From contig CM076196.1 in the NCBI GenBank assembly GCA_038277395.1, positions 93,254,385-93,318,384 of the forward strand: a stretch of 64,000 nucleotides of DNA. Direction: 5' to 3'. The stretch comes from Dryocosmus kuriphilus (Eukaryota > Arthropoda > Insecta > Hymenoptera > Cynipidae). Below the pieces are notes generated by a model, which saw nothing but the letters and a program-made list of their open reading frames with translations, had not been told where the DNA came from and ran no database searches. Numbering within the stretch: the stretch's first letter is position 1; each line of letters starts with the position of its first letter. Position numbers and translations under genes: made by a program. Of the stretch, positions 1 through 11,130 are shown piece after piece.

Positions 1-2
1 TT

Positions 3-461
3 AAGGAAGTTGTAAAACTGCTAGAACAGCGAATAATAAATCATTTCCACTCAAATGGTTCAAATCCAATCGTCATGATGAAGCAACCAAACGGAGAATA
101 CAGATTTTGCCTTGATTTCCGCAAAGTGAACAACGTAACCAAAAAAGGATCTTCATACAAAAGCCTACCACTCATGACCGAAATTTTAGACACACTTAGA
201 GCAGCAAAATATATTTTAAAAATTGGCTTAAAAATGGCACATTTAAACATTCTTTTAGAAGAGAATTCAAGACCGATTATATCATTTACAGTACCCGGTA
301 AGGGCACGTTTGAGTCTAACAGAATGCCGTTTGGTCTAGCGAATGCACCAGCCACTTTTGAAAGGCTTATGGAAAATATAATTACTCTAGACCTAAAGCC
401 AAACGTTTTTTGTTATTTAGATGACATAATTATAGATAAGAAAATTTTGCAGATCATTTAA
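3..461 (+). pseudogene. gypsy reverse transcriptase, N-terminal and palm part (copy A)
   Basis: The frame is open from position 3 and shows Ty3/gypsy RT motifs in order: NPIVMMKQPNGEYRFCLDFR, then MTEILDTLRAAK, then FTVPGKGTFE, MPFGLANAPATF and the catalytic YLDD (about 415-426). All catalytic aspartates of the YxDD box are present. The frame stops at 459-461 soon after YLDD, within the thumb. In copy C the same protein continues into a connection domain and RNase H. Upstream protease and gag lie outside the window. Family assignment is secure; this copy is not functional because of the downstream stops and deletions. Confidence 0.85.
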
Positions 462-940
462 AATATTTGAATATAGTTTTAGTAACGATCAGTCCAGATT
501 GGCTGCTCAGAAATAAGGTATTTGGGTTTTAAAGTTAATTAAAGGGGCCTACAAGTTGACGAGGATAGAATACAACCAATCCTCAACTTTCCAAAACAAA
601 AAAATATTAAACAAGTCCAAAGAATAGTAGAAATGACTAGCGGGTATAGGAAATTCATGCCAAACTTTTCGGAGATAACAGTTTCAAAGTCATTACGGAC
701 CATTTAGCATTAAAATGGCTCCATAAACTTAAAAACCCCAATCCGACTCTTAGCGAGATGGACACCGGAACTGCTTGAATACGATTACGAAGTGATTTAT
801 AGAAAGTGTAGTTCAAATGTAGTGCCGGACGCACTATCATGATCGAAAGAAACAGTAAACGCGGTTGCAGTCTCGTTATCTTGTAATACAGAAAAGCCGA
901 AAGCGGACTTGGATGATCAGATGGATGACTGGTACTCTGA
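462..940 (+). pseudogene. RT thumb / RNase H remnant (copy A)
   Basis: Frameshifted fragments correspond to the region after YLDD in copies B and C: a YLGFKVN-like stretch near 520, then a jump to the C-terminal part of RNase H near 690-840 (the LALKWLH block and the VIYRK block ending in PDALS). The N-terminal half of RNase H present in copy C, with its DVSNTGLGAVL block, is missing here, so an internal deletion of several hundred bases is likely near 675-690. Coding capacity is lost. Confidence 0.7.
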
Positions 941-1039
941 AAAATTATGACAAATCAAAAAGGAACCGGAAGGAAACGGAAAATGGCGAATACGAGATTC
1001 TCAACTCCATTTTTACAGGACTGGAACTTTAAAGTCTAC

Positions 1040-2150
1040 TCTATTACCAGACTTTAACCCATGGAAACTCGTCATACCGAAAAGTTACGAAAGTAGGTTC
1101 TAAAAGAAAATCACGACGTTACACAAGCGGGACATTTAGGTTCCGAGAAAAAGCATGCGAAAATTTCAGACTACTATTTCTGGCGAGGGATGTATTCGGA
1201 AATAATCAAATACGTAAAAAACTGTTCGGTATGTCAGAGATAAAAACCGAGTAACCAGGTAAAAATAGGGCTGATGGGAAAGAGAATAGTGTAGAAATCT
1301 TGGACCATGATTGCTCCAGATGTCATGGGACCATTGCCGACAACGAAGAAGGGAAGAAATCAGTACATATTTGTTCTCGTGGATATTTTCAACAAGTGGG
1401 TGGAAATTTTCCCAATTAGAAAAGCAAAAGGAACTACTATAGAGTCCGAATTTCATAGGCGCGCTATTTCACGTTGGGGAACACCACGGATACTCCATAC
1501 GAATAATGGCACAGTATTTGTAAATAAAACCATACGCGAGCTTACGGAAAAATTCGGAATTCGTCACCCGAAAACGCCAAAATACTGCCCCCAAGCTAAC
1601 TCATCGCAAAGTTTTGGTAGGACTATTAAACAAATAATTAAAGCATACCTAGATAACGCTCACTCTACGTGGAAAAAAAAAAAACATAGAAGACCTACAA
1701 TTTGCGACAAATACGAGCAAAAACGCGACGACACAATTCACATCTACATTTTTAAATTTAGTTCGCAAATTAGAATCATTACAGTCTCTTAAAAGAAATC
1801 TGGAAGCGGATAGAGAAATAGAATTTTTAAAGCGTAGACAAGTGGACTCACAGGCTCAGAAGATTACAGATAATAAAGGAAGAAGTCCAAAAGAATTTGG
1901 ACAAAGCAAAAGAGAAACAAGCTACAAGGTATAACTTAAGGTGGAGGAAAATAGAATATAAAAAGGAAGACAGAGTTCTAAAAAGGGTTAAAAAACTGCA
2001 AAATAAAGCAGATAAAAGGCAGAGAAATATTTCAACCATCACGATGGTCCATTTATTATCAAGAAGAAAATCTCCCCCAAAATTTACGAATTGAAAAACT
2101 TTAAAGGAGAAATATTAGGGAATTCAATATCAACGATTTAAAATTAGAAA
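1040..2150 (+). pseudogene. gypsy integrase (copy A), catalytic residues altered
   Basis: Order of domains: an HHCC zinc finger at about 1110-1235 (ENH...GHLG...CSVCQ), the RNase H-like core at 1307-1680 (first Asp in APDVMGPLPTTKKG, then FVLVDIFNKWVEIFP) and the C-terminal GPY/F-type module at about 1897-2150. Two of the three DDE residues appear changed. The second Asp block reads HTNNGT where copy B has YTDNGR, and the Glu block reads NSSQSFGRT where the family usually has a Glu followed by Arg. An A-run near 1672-1684 shifts the frame. Integration competence is therefore very unlikely. Neighbours: RT upstream, an unusual ORF downstream. Confidence 0.8.
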
Positions 2151-2220
2151 ATTAAGTTAGTGGTAATAAGGTAGAAATAATCGAAACAGAATTTTGTCTG
2201 CGACAGGAATAAGGGAAACA

Positions 2221-3306
2221 TGGAGAAGAACAGGGAAACCAAAATGGAAGAAGCAATTTCGTTGTTGGAAAACATGATTGGGGAAAACAAAGACAAAGAC
2301 GGACTCCAATGCAGACTTTGTAAAAAATTAATAGCCAGAGTAATTTAAGTAATTCATGATACGTTTTGTAATGATAGACCTTACAGGCTGAAAAATAATT
2401 TTACAACTCTAGACCCCAAAATACAAACGTACATACAGAGTAACTGAGTATTTATAAACAAGGAAATCTAAAAATTATTAAAAATAGAAATAATCAAGGG
2501 AAAATTAATAGAGGTGCAGGAGAGTGAATACGACATGGAACAAGCTATCGACCAGAAAACCATAGCGAAGCTGGATAGGGAATTTGAATTTAATTGAAAA
2601 AGGCGGCCCTGAAATGGTTGCAGCTTCAGAGGGCGGGCGTGGGGGAGGGTGATATACCGTATCACCCTCACCGCTACGTCCGCCGGATGGCGCAGGAAGC
2701 ACCAATGCAATGCCGCCACCAGCAACCTCACCAGCAACCTCACCACCGCCGCCATAAGCGCCGTCACCAACGCCGTCACCAAAGCTATCACCAGTGCCCT
2801 CGCCGGCGCCCACACCGCCGCCAGCGCCCTGACCGCCGCCGTGACCTCAGCCTTCGACCATAGAACAGGCGAAGGCGGGGCTGGGGAAGGCGGAGGACCT
2901 AAAGATGAGGCTCTGGGAGCTCACTCTTGAATTCGCAAGGAGAGCCTTGGAGTACTCCTTAGAATTCAAGAGGGAGTTCGAACAAAGAGCAAGTGAATTA
3001 AGGGCAAAGGCGAGGGAGAATGAGGAGGAAAAGGAAAGGAAATTGGAAGAGAGGAAGGCGGAGGGGCGTAGAAGGTTCAGGGAAGTACGAGAGCAGCAGG
3101 AGCTGAAGCGAAAGGAGGACTGACAGCGGCAGAAGAGGGAGGCGGAGGAGGAGCGTTAAAGAGCGGAGGAAGTATGCAGGGTGGTGATGGAGGAGAACCA
3201 GAGGGAGCGGGAGCAATATAGGGTAGAACTAAGGAGGGGGCGGCGGCGCCGATGCCAACTGGCCGTGGCCCTGGCAGTTCTGTTCATACTGGGAAAGAAC
3301 TGTTAG
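2221..3306 (+). pseudogene. Extra ORF in env position: Pro-rich, coiled coil, C-terminal hydrophobic helix
   Basis: It lies between integrase and the polypurine tract, where errantiviruses carry env, but I see no env similarity. A start at 2221 gives MEKNRETKMEEAIS and a CxxC pair (CRLC, about 2312-2323). After a frameshift near 2585 one frame (codon phase of position 2905) runs to 3306 with only a few stops. It encodes EKGGPEMVAASEGG, a Pro/Ser-rich tract (PSPTPSPKLSPVPSPAP), a highly charged helix of Glu/Arg/Lys (about 2850-3230, good coiled-coil character) and a basic run followed by a short hydrophobic segment (CQLAVALAVLFILG) that could anchor in a membrane. G+C content is far higher than in pol. 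Several stops are TGA followed by C/G, consistent with decay of CGA codons. Function unknown. Confidence 0.5.
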
Positions 3307-3358
3307 CGCCGAACCCCCGGGGGATTGACGCCTCTGGGTATACACCCGAACTACGATT

Positions 3359-3370
3359 GGGGAGGGGGGG
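3359..3370 (+). promoter_or_regulatory. Polypurine tract of copy A
   Basis: A G-rich purine run lies immediately 5' of the LTR start (TGTGTTGTAAC). This is the expected primer site for plus-strand DNA synthesis and matches the position of the purine tracts in copies B and C. Confidence 0.75.
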
Positions 3371-3758
3371 TGTGTTGTAACACGGACTTTACAAGGCGAG
3401 GCGGGTGCCGCGGGTTTTGTCTGGGCCCATCCGGGAATATACGGGGATTCCTGAGCGGGTCGTGGATTGCGGACCGCATCGTTCGCCCGCAGAGTCAGTC
3501 AGTATTCGTGTTGCTGGACTGTAGTTGGCTATTCTCTCTCTCTCTGGTTGCTTTTCAGTGATACCATTTGTTCATTGACTGACTCCGATACCGTATTATG
3601 GCCAATTATGACTTCGCAAACCGTGCCCGATCAAATTCATTGGAATACGCCACATAAATGGTAAGTTATACTAAGATATGTTTTTTTACTGTGCCATCTC
3701 CCCAATTCTCAGAGCCCACATCCTCTTTAATTCCCTGGTGAGATCTTAGTGCTCTACA
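3371..3758 (+). repeat. 3' LTR of copy A
   Basis: It begins TGTGTTGTAACACGG right after the polypurine tract and ends GCTCTACA. The termini match copy C, which starts TGTAACGCGG and has a 5' LTR ending GCTCTACA. The body diverges from the LTRs of B and C, supporting a separate subfamily. The 5' LTR is outside the window, so the target duplication cannot be checked; the four bases after the LTR are ACAG. Confidence 0.7.
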
Positions 3759-3761
3759 ACA

Positions 3762-4481
3762 GAAATATTCTTTACTAGAGCAGATGAGGGTAACGTCACA
3801 GTTTTTGTGAGAAAATCCGAATACAGCAACAAAATGTCATCTCTTTTTTTAGATACATCCACGCATACAAAATTAAAAAAGAACCCTTTGTAAAATTGCA
3901 AGTTAGCACTTCGAAGATTTTAAAAAGCCTAAATGATAGTGAATTTTTAAGATGTAAATACCACAGCAATCCACTAACTCTAACAAACCAATCTTTTCTT
4001 TAATCAATAGCCCTACGTACATTTTAGTCAAACATTTATACGATGAGTTAAAATTAGGCATTAATATTCCAAAGTACCATGTAGATAATAGCTTTCAATT
4101 AATTAATTCAATTAATCAGCTCGTTGTTTACCAATAAGTATACCATGTAATCTAGTATTAGAGTGCCTCATTACAAGAGCACTACAAATAAAAAATAACT
4201 GTAAAATACCGTTTGATGTTGTAAGAGATGTTACGGAATTTCTATTTGGCAACGCGTTTTTTTCATTCAACAACGAATTTTTTCAACAAATTAAAGGCTT
4301 TCCGATGGGGTCCCCGATTTCGCCGTTGTATGCGGACGTTGTAATGGATGATTTGGAAATGGAATGTTAACTCAAATTAAAGGAAAGAAACTGTATACCA
4401 CTATTTTACTATAGATATGTGGATGACACTATTTTATGCATAAAAAGTGAACACTTAGGTTAAATAATAGACACTTTCAAT
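3762..4481 (+). pseudogene. Penelope-like element RT fragment (PLE-1)
   Basis: Directly after the copy A LTR the frame reads EIFFTRADEGNVTVFVRK, matching the start of Penelope-type RT (usually RADKGN). Further on are GFPMGSPISPLYADVVMDDL (about 4288-4347) and the catalytic block YRYVDDTILCIKSEH (about 4411-4455), with both Asp present. Several stops and frameshifts interrupt it between. The sequence breaks off at DTFNS (4469-4483), where repeat X1 begins. The matching downstream part of this RT family occurs on the minus strand at 43216-44029. Confidence 0.75.
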
Positions 4482-5982
4482 AGTTTAACATTACTCTATA
4501 TACATATATATTATCTTTAATTATGACGCGTTTCGCGAGCCGTGCCGATCGCAGATCCAGAGAATTCTCAAATAGGAGTAAGGTGGATGGTTTTTTCATG
4601 CAATTACTACTTTTGTTTTTTGGTTCTATTTGTTGCACTATCAGCGTTCTCAAAATTATTGATGAATTTTGAGAAGTTACTGAATTTGCGTTTAATGTGT
4701 ACTGTCCAGCAGATCGAGGCCAATAAGGAAGGGTGGATCTATTTGGCAGAACGCTGAAATTAGCCCTTACTCCTTTTAAAACTTTTACTACTTTTATTTA
4801 GGCTGGAGCGACTCATACTTTTGCCTTCGACATGTATTTACTTAAATCTGGCCTAGATTGTGGGAAGCCAAAAGCGCAAAATGAGTTCGCGTACGGATTA
4901 TGGCGGCCCGTGCTATTCTACTTTAATTAATTTTACGCCTTTATGCGATTTCATGCGAGATCTGGAATCTTGGTTAGTTTGTCCCTTCTTTTCGAGACAT
5001 CTATAGTATTTTCTATTTAAGCGGATAAGTAAGCTATCCTATGCTCACTTTAAACTAACTTTCACTTTTTCCACGCTAGGTGCTATGCCTGGGTTTTGAA
5101 TCTAATAGGTTCTGACTTGGTGAGACGGAAGTTCACCTCTGCAAACTCATGCTGGGTTTGGACTTCGCCTTGGGTTTTCCAGATGTGAGTACTCGCCACG
5201 GAATTAATCTCAATCCAATATCTGTCAGAATTTTGATACCTTTAGTCCTCAGCTGCGTGATATCCAAGACATAAGCTTGGCTGAAAACTCAGCTGGTTCA
5301 TGATGGTCATAATTCTGCATTAGATTGGAATTTTTCTCCTATTCTTTCTCAGAGGTTGCCGATCTCCACTCGCATTTTCCATTGACAAGAGAGGCCCGTT
5401 CTCGATCTCCAGGACAGTTCCTAGTTGAAAGTGAACTCCGCTCTAACAGAATTGCAAGCCAAGGTCCGCCAATCTGAGGGGGAATTGACACTAAAACTTA
5501 GTTTAACTGAGCTCACCAAAATGTGAAGGATTGGAATTGTTTTTTGTTTCGTTCTTACTTGTAGCTTTTGGATGCTCCCTTCAGCTCATAGAGTTTCTAA
5601 CTTGTGAAGTATTCAAGATGCCGAAAAGGACGCTTCCTCAGTGGTGAGGGCAGAGGTGTCATGTCAACCGGAGGGTTGCCAGGTTCGGTGAAGTGTTCGT
5701 TGAAGAGTTCGATGAAGAGTTCGATGAAGAGTGATCTCCTTGTTTCGCGATTCAGGCAAGTCGGCTACCAACTAGGCTTGTTCCCCCGATTCTCCCTTCT
5801 TTCGGGCCCTGAGTTGCGCGAGCTGCTATCTATTTCCCTTCTTGGCCTTGTAATCTATACAGGTATGATTATCGCGATAGTATTTAGTCCAGTCCGTTGT
5901 CTTTATTTATCGCCTGTGACTTTAATTTATCGCCCCTCTGTCTTACGTTATTGTTGATTATTATAAAGTGGACTTTTTAACG
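4482..5982 (-). repeat. Repeat X, copy 1 (inverted partner at 44039-45690)
   Basis: Sequence from about 4485 to 5982 matches the reverse complement of 44039-45690 along its length, with indels (copy 2 has about 150 extra bases where copy 1 reads a short T-rich stretch near 4768). TTTCAAT lies on both sides (4475-4481 and 5983-5989), a possible 7-bp target duplication. The sense strand is probably minus here, because X2 carries a retropepsin-like reading frame on its plus strand. Open stretches on the plus strand, for example 5604-5957, are probably shadows. Best guess: an internal piece of an LTR retroelement. Confidence 0.6.
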
Positions 5983-6229
5983 TTTCAATGCCTCCCCAAA
6001 CTAAGAAGTTTTTCAAATTTTTAAAATATTTATTAATTTTAAGCGAGTGGGTGTTTGGAAGGATGGGGTTTGAGCGAAGCTTCGTTTTATTTCGATATGT
6101 GAGCCTATTGCGGAAACATTCTAAGATAGTGTTGGAATTGTCTGTTTTGCCCTCTTTTTTGTCGGAGAGTGCCAAACAAAATTTTTTTGATTTTTTCGTG
6201 CGTCGCGGGTGTATATGAACCTTAAACAA
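5948..6229 (-). CDS. Small unrecognised ORF, Lys/Asn-rich
   Basis: A 93-codon open frame on the minus strand, basic and A-rich (it contains HPRRTKKSKKF). It overlaps the right edge of X1. A 76-codon plus-strand frame covers the same bases, so the coding strand is uncertain. No recognised domain and no evidence of expression. It could be a remnant of the same unit as the minus-strand ORF at 6348-6713. Confidence 0.15.
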   Translation of the reverse strand: MFKVHIHPRRTKKSKKFCLALSDKKEGKTDNSNTILECFRNRLTYRNKTKLRSNPILPNTHSLKINKYFKNLKNFLVWGGIETLKSPLYNNQQ

Positions 6230-6347
6230 ATGTATCTAAAAGAATTTTGGAAACATTTGTTTACAAATTTTTTGTCTTTTTATTTGCTGCGCTCTTGTTA
6301 TTCTTTGATGAAATTTCGTTTACATTTTGTTTTGATGTAATAATTTT

Positions 6348-6713
6348 TTATTCGTCACTGTCTTCGTCCTTTCTTTCATTGTTTGTCTCGTTTGATCCCA
6401 TCATCTTTTCTGTTTTGTTCGTCGTTTTGTCTTTGGTTGTGGTTTTCTTGTTGCTTTTTTCCTTTAATTCGTTGATAATTCTGTTTATGCTCTCCTCTCC
6501 TGATGTTTCTTTCGGCTTTTCAGTCTCTGTTTTTGTCTTGTTCCATCTTTTCACTTTTCCGCGTTTCCCTTGTTGATACTTGTTGGTTTGCGTGTTGTTG
6601 TTTTGCGTTTCTGATCTCATATTTTTCGTGTTATCCACTATGAATGTGTTTGGTTCAGAAATTGGATTGTTGTTTGTATTTATATTGTTGTGCTGTTTTG
6701 ATCCTTCTATCAT
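6348..6713 (-). CDS. Low-complexity Asn/Thr/Lys-rich ORF
   Basis: A 121-codon minus-strand frame, open upstream to about 6805 without a Met. It starts MIEGSKQHNN and ends KDEDSDE. The composition is dominated by Asn, Thr, Lys and Glu with the repeated simple motifs typical of disordered proteins. It could be the N-terminal or gag-like part of a retroelement, or a chance frame in A+T-rich DNA. No catalytic domain follows it downstream on the minus strand. Confidence 0.2.
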   Translation of the reverse strand: MIEGSKQHNNINTNNNPISEPNTFIVDNTKNMRSETQNNNTQTNKYQQGKRGKVKRWNKTKTETEKPKETSGEESINRIINELKEKSNKKTTTKDKTTNKTEKMMGSNETNNERKDEDSDE

Positions 6714-6805
6714 TCTGCTGGTGGCTTGCGTTTCCTGGCTCTTTTCAATCCTCTCTCTCTTCGAGCTCCCCCAATTTTCCGTGTCTTCAACTCCTTCTGC
6801 ACATT

Positions 6806-7129
6806 AAAACAGATTTTCTGTTTACGTCCACTTCATGCTTTATTTTATTTAATTTATTTAAAACGGCGTCGCGCGGTTAATTTTTTTATTATTGTACATA
6901 CCACGGGTCTCAAATGTGAAATTATTCCTCTATTTTCCCCTTGTTTCACCTTATGTTTATTTATTTTTGCTTTTCCTTTCACTACGCGATTTTTGACTGT
7001 TTCCCAAACTTTTCGATTTCAACGTTCTCAAGTCACTGATTTCGCATTTATAGCTCTTAAATTTCCCTCTACGATTATTATTTTCTTATTATTATGTACT
7101 CTTATACGTGTATATATGTATATGTAAAA
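6806..7129. other. A+T-rich spacer, no gene seen
   Basis: T-rich sequence between the minus-strand ORF and the satellite. Short open frames on the plus strand have hydrophobic, T-driven composition and no motif. Confidence 0.4.
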
Positions 7130-8160
7130 TGTAGGAAGGATTAAACCACGGCCAAACTCATCACCAGTTGGTGAATTTTACACAAGGTTTTATCCACGGT
7201 TGAATACAGATATCAACAAGAAAATCAGAAAAGAACTTTAGTGACTTTCGAGGAAGCTTATTGCAAAGCTTTTGGAGATTTTCATAAACTAAATTCAGAT
7301 TATTTCTTTAAAAAGGAAGGCGCGATTACGCCGTGGAAAAAGGTAGCACTAGTTTGCGAATTTCACTCTCGGTGAAATCTTTGAAACTACTTCTTTGAGT
7401 AAAGGTGAGGAAGCCATGGCAGAAGTTTGCAAATAGAGGTTGTGATTCTTGCGGAAGTTTATTATAACATCTTTAGGAATCTTTAAAAATTAAACTCAGA
7501 TTATTTCTAAAAAAGAATAGGCACGATTAAACTATGGCAAAACTCAACATGAGGTTTGCAAATTTCTCCCACGTTTTCCTCAATCACTGAATACATATGA
7601 GGAAAACATGGAAAAAATCAGCAACGAAAATGAGTCACTTTTGACAAAATTTAATCTAGCAACTTTGTGTTCATTTTAGCGGCAACTTTTTAGTAATTAA
7701 ACCTTGAATACTTCTTTAAAAGCGAAACCTAGATCAAGACATAGCAAAACTCAACACTAGTTTGCGATGTTTTACCATGGTTTTCTCAGTCATTGAATAT
7801 AGGTGAGGAAGCCATGTCAGACATCAGCACAGAAAATAGGTCATATTCGCCAAAACTTAGTCTAACAATTTTGGGGTCATTTTAGCGGCATCTTTTTGGT
7901 AATTAAACTAGGAGTACTTCTGTAAAAATGAAGGCGCAATTAAATGATAGCAAACCGGACCACAACTATTCGAATTTCACCCGGGGCTTTCTCAATCTTT
8001 GAATAAAGGTGAGGAAACCATGGTAGAAATTAGCAGAGAAAATGGGTGAATAAACTTATGATACCTACTTCTAAGAAAAATAAGGCACGACTAAAGCATG
8101 GAAAAAGTCCTCATTAGTTTGCAAATTTCGCCCATGGTTTTCCTTCACTATAAATAAAGA
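7130..8160. repeat. Tandem satellite, about 190-210 bp unit, five to six degenerate copies
   Basis: A phrase of the type AAGGCGCGATTA ... CTAGTTTGCGAATTTC ... GGTGAGGAAGCCATGGCAG ... TTTAGTAATTAAAC recurs. The GGCRCGATTA-like block appears near 7318, 7518, 7725 (diverged), 7932 and 8084, and a related GGAAGGATTAAACC block near 7133. Spacing is about 190-210 bp except in the last, shorter unit. No coding potential. A plain tandem array is the simplest reading. Confidence 0.7.
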
Positions 8161-11130
8161 CAATCCTGGTGAAAGTTTCGGAATGGATTTGAGTCCGTTT
8201 GAATCTAAACGACTCCGAATGATTTCGAATGATTACGTATGAATACGAAATCTGTTTCCAAAGCACGGGCTCAATCGGAATCGAAGGAAAATTCATTCCG
8301 AGTGGAAATTGGAAAGGCTGAGAGAAAGAGCAAGTCATACAGGGTAGAGAAGGGCCAAAATGATTCGTATAAAGGTAAAAGGAAAGTCAGTAGAGTCGAG
8401 GATTAATGAACCATCAATAGAATGGAAATGGCGAGAGGAAACGGAAGCCCAAGGTCTTGAGCGGCAGTACGTAGATTTAGATTAGAGACTAAGAAGTTAT
8501 GTACATATAGGATAAGGTAGGAATAAGGATTTGTAAAATATGCGCTGGATGTAAAGATGTGATTGTTATGTAATGACTCTTAAACCCGTAAAAAGGAGAG
8601 ATTATAAATAAACGAAAAGTACTCATTTTGTTCGTATTTTTATTTTTTTTTGTATCGACTCAAATTCACCGAGACATCGAGGTATAACAGAGGACACCGA
8701 GGATCTTTTAAAATTGTTTGGGACATAGATTGCCATTTAAGATGTTCAATTCGACCATTTAAAATTCATTTGATCCTTCTCCAATGAATAGAAGGAAGGA
8801 TGTACCATCACAAGTAAAGCCTCGATAAATTCTTTTTTGGCTGAAGTCTTTACTGCGGATTGGAATATTCCCATGGGCCTTTTTGAACTGTTTTTTTTCA
8901 AGAGAAATACGGGGAGAATAACATGCCTCTAGACAGTATGGTACTGCTTCGCCTGCTACACACCCCGTCTCCGCAACTGCAACTCCACCAATCAAGAAGC
9001 TGAGAAAAGAAGGGGCATGCAAGGGAAAGCAGAATCCCAAGCCGCTGGTCGCTACGTTCCTTCTTCTAGACTGACCACCACCGAGGGTACCACGATACCG
9101 TTTTCTCTAGTATTATTCTTGTCTCCAAGTTCACGCGTAATACGGCTAAAAGTTGAAGTAGTACTGTTGTAGTAGTCGAACCTATTTTGTCGACAGGTTT
9201 CTCCAGGTGAGGCCTAACATATTACTCATAGAACAGCGATACACCACCTCGACACGTGGCCAAAGAAAAATTCGAGTTCTAGTCATCCTATTAGTTCGTA
9301 ATAGCGCCATGTCCAGATGGGATTCGGTGACTGGGCCTATATTGAATATTTGAATTGTGATTTCGAATTTTATGGGTTGTGTTGCAAAAATAAATTTGTA
9401 CAAGATGTCGAGAAATGTATTCCGAGTTAACTTTGCCAAGAATATTTTGTATTATAAATTCTTTTCGGTCAAGTAAAAATGTATCTTAGATAAAATTTGC
9501 TACGAACATTCTCAAAAAAATTACTAATACTATAGTCGAGTAAAATAAATTTGAATTGTGGACTGATTATTTAAATTATGATTGTGAATTTTATGGATTG
9601 TGGTCTGAATATTTAAATGATAATTTTAAATTTCTGTGAATTATAACCTGATTATTTTAATGGTGGTTTCGATGAAATTTGTGAGTTATATCCTGTTGGA
9701 AATTTTTATTTTATTTTGTTCCGAGATTGTTGGACTGAGTCGAGAGTCGAGGCCCCTAATTTTGTGATTTGTCTCATGCATTGCTTGTGTCTTATTACTG
9801 TCGAGACGCCATGAATTTTTCTAGAATCGAGTTTTGTAAAATTAAACGCGTAATTGTCAACGCCAGAGTCGTTAATTATATTCGAGCGAATTTTTGATTC
9901 GAATGTTTGTTATCGAGTGAGGCGACTAAATTTAAATTTAGCGTTTAATAAAATGTCGACGAAAATTGTAAGGCACCGGCGTGTAATTTAGGCGTGTATA
10001 TCGTTGTCCATTTAAGGAAATGTTAAACGCAGAGTGGGGAGATTTCGATTAGCGGGCTTTCCAGGAGGAAGTTTCCGTGAATATTTTTCATTCAATCGCA
10101 ATTCATCCTGCTGGGAGGTTTAAGTCGACACCACACTCTACGTACTTCGAGAGAATCGTTGAGGTAATTCTTATTTTTTTCTCGAGCGAAGATGTTCTTT
10201 TTTATTTATTGTGTAACGGGTAAATATTTATTGTGCGAAATCTTGTTTGTTCTTATAGTGTGGTTTTTTTACTGTCAATATTATCGAATCGGAACCAAGC
10301 CATCATTAATGACGCTATGTTACTCTCGACACTTTGAATGTGAATCGATCGCCGTTGTAAAGCCACGCAATCAAGCTCGATAAGTGTGCCATAGTTCGGG
10401 CTAATCATATCCATCTTCATCCAAACCAAAGTGAAAAGCGGCCGAAATATTATAAGCATTTTTACCGATGATTCAAAGGACATTTATTTCAACCTCACGA
10501 AGCTCCGAGTTACCGAAACGATACGTATTTAAAACCTCAGCAATTTGATCAATTGTGACATCTATAATAGCGTGTATGTGTTCATTTTGGTGCTGGATTT
10601 TCCTGCCTATCGACATCGTTTTTATTATTTTAATTTATTCATGATTGTGCTATTTGATGTCCGTTTATGGGAATGAGTATGAATGCAGAAAAAGTGATTT
10701 TTTAGCCAGACTTGTATGTCGAATCATTTTGTGACTTAAATGGGTGAGAATTAATAAAAAAATACCAAGTGATCATACTAGAAAAATTCATGAAAATTAT
10801 ATAATTTACTTGAGATTTACGATTATTTATTTTTATGTATGAATTTAAAATTATTCGGTTACACGAGTTACAAGTAGTTTTTTTTAAATCATATATTATA
10901 TTTTATCGGAGAATGTCTAAGTGAGTCGAGTAATAAAAATAATTTTGTAAGAATTAATGGATCGAGTCTTTAGATTTTCGAGTGACCACGTGTCAGAATT
11001 TTAGGTTATGTCTCCCTTTATTGCGGTTGAACTCAGAATGGTTTAATTTAGGTGTTGAGTAATGTAGTTGTTGCCAATATTGTAGATTTTGGATTACTTT
11101 ATCGTGAATTATTGCTGTAATTTTGAAGCA
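8161..11130. other. About 3 kb with no recognisable gene
   Basis: Includes short near-repeats at 8210-8250 (GAATGATTTCGAATGATTAC type) and a polyadenylation-like AATAAA at 8608 followed by a T-run. Longest frames (8759-9040, 9182-9439, 10253-10483, all minus) show no known domain and are interrupted on extension. Could be old LTR or host intergenic sequence. Confidence 0.4.

Larger units (their letters stand above)
1..3758 (+). mobile_element. Ty3/gypsy LTR retrotransposon, copy A (5' part outside window)
   Basis: Only the 3' portion is present: RT, a partial RNase H, integrase, an extra ORF, a polypurine tract and the 3' LTR. RT and integrase closely resemble copies B (minus strand, about 18-25 kb) and C (about 27-37 kb). 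Copy A differs in carrying a G+C-rich ORF between integrase and LTR that B and C lack, so it is probably a sister subfamily. The LTR ends in GCTCTACA like copy C's 5' LTR, and the following bases read straight into a Penelope-like RT (3762 on), which suggests the element inserted into that older repeat. Stops, frameshifts and deletions show it is dead. Confidence 0.85.

Noticed and set aside
2505..2815. Overlapping open frames on both strands at the G+C-rich stretch (for example the Gly-rich minus-strand frame)
   Set aside because: They are shadows of a repetitive CCGCC-type sequence. The frame that continues into the coiled coil (phase of 2905) is the most protein-like and was chosen.
1..3758. 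Endogenous retrovirus with env
   Set aside because: The extra ORF shows no signal peptide, furin-like site or fusion peptide that I can recognise; called an unknown ORF instead.
5604..5957. 117-codon plus-strand ORF conserved in repeat X2
   Set aside because: Conservation reflects the shared repeat. It is antisense to the retropepsin-like frame and has simple Met-Lys-Ser repeats, so coding is unlikely.
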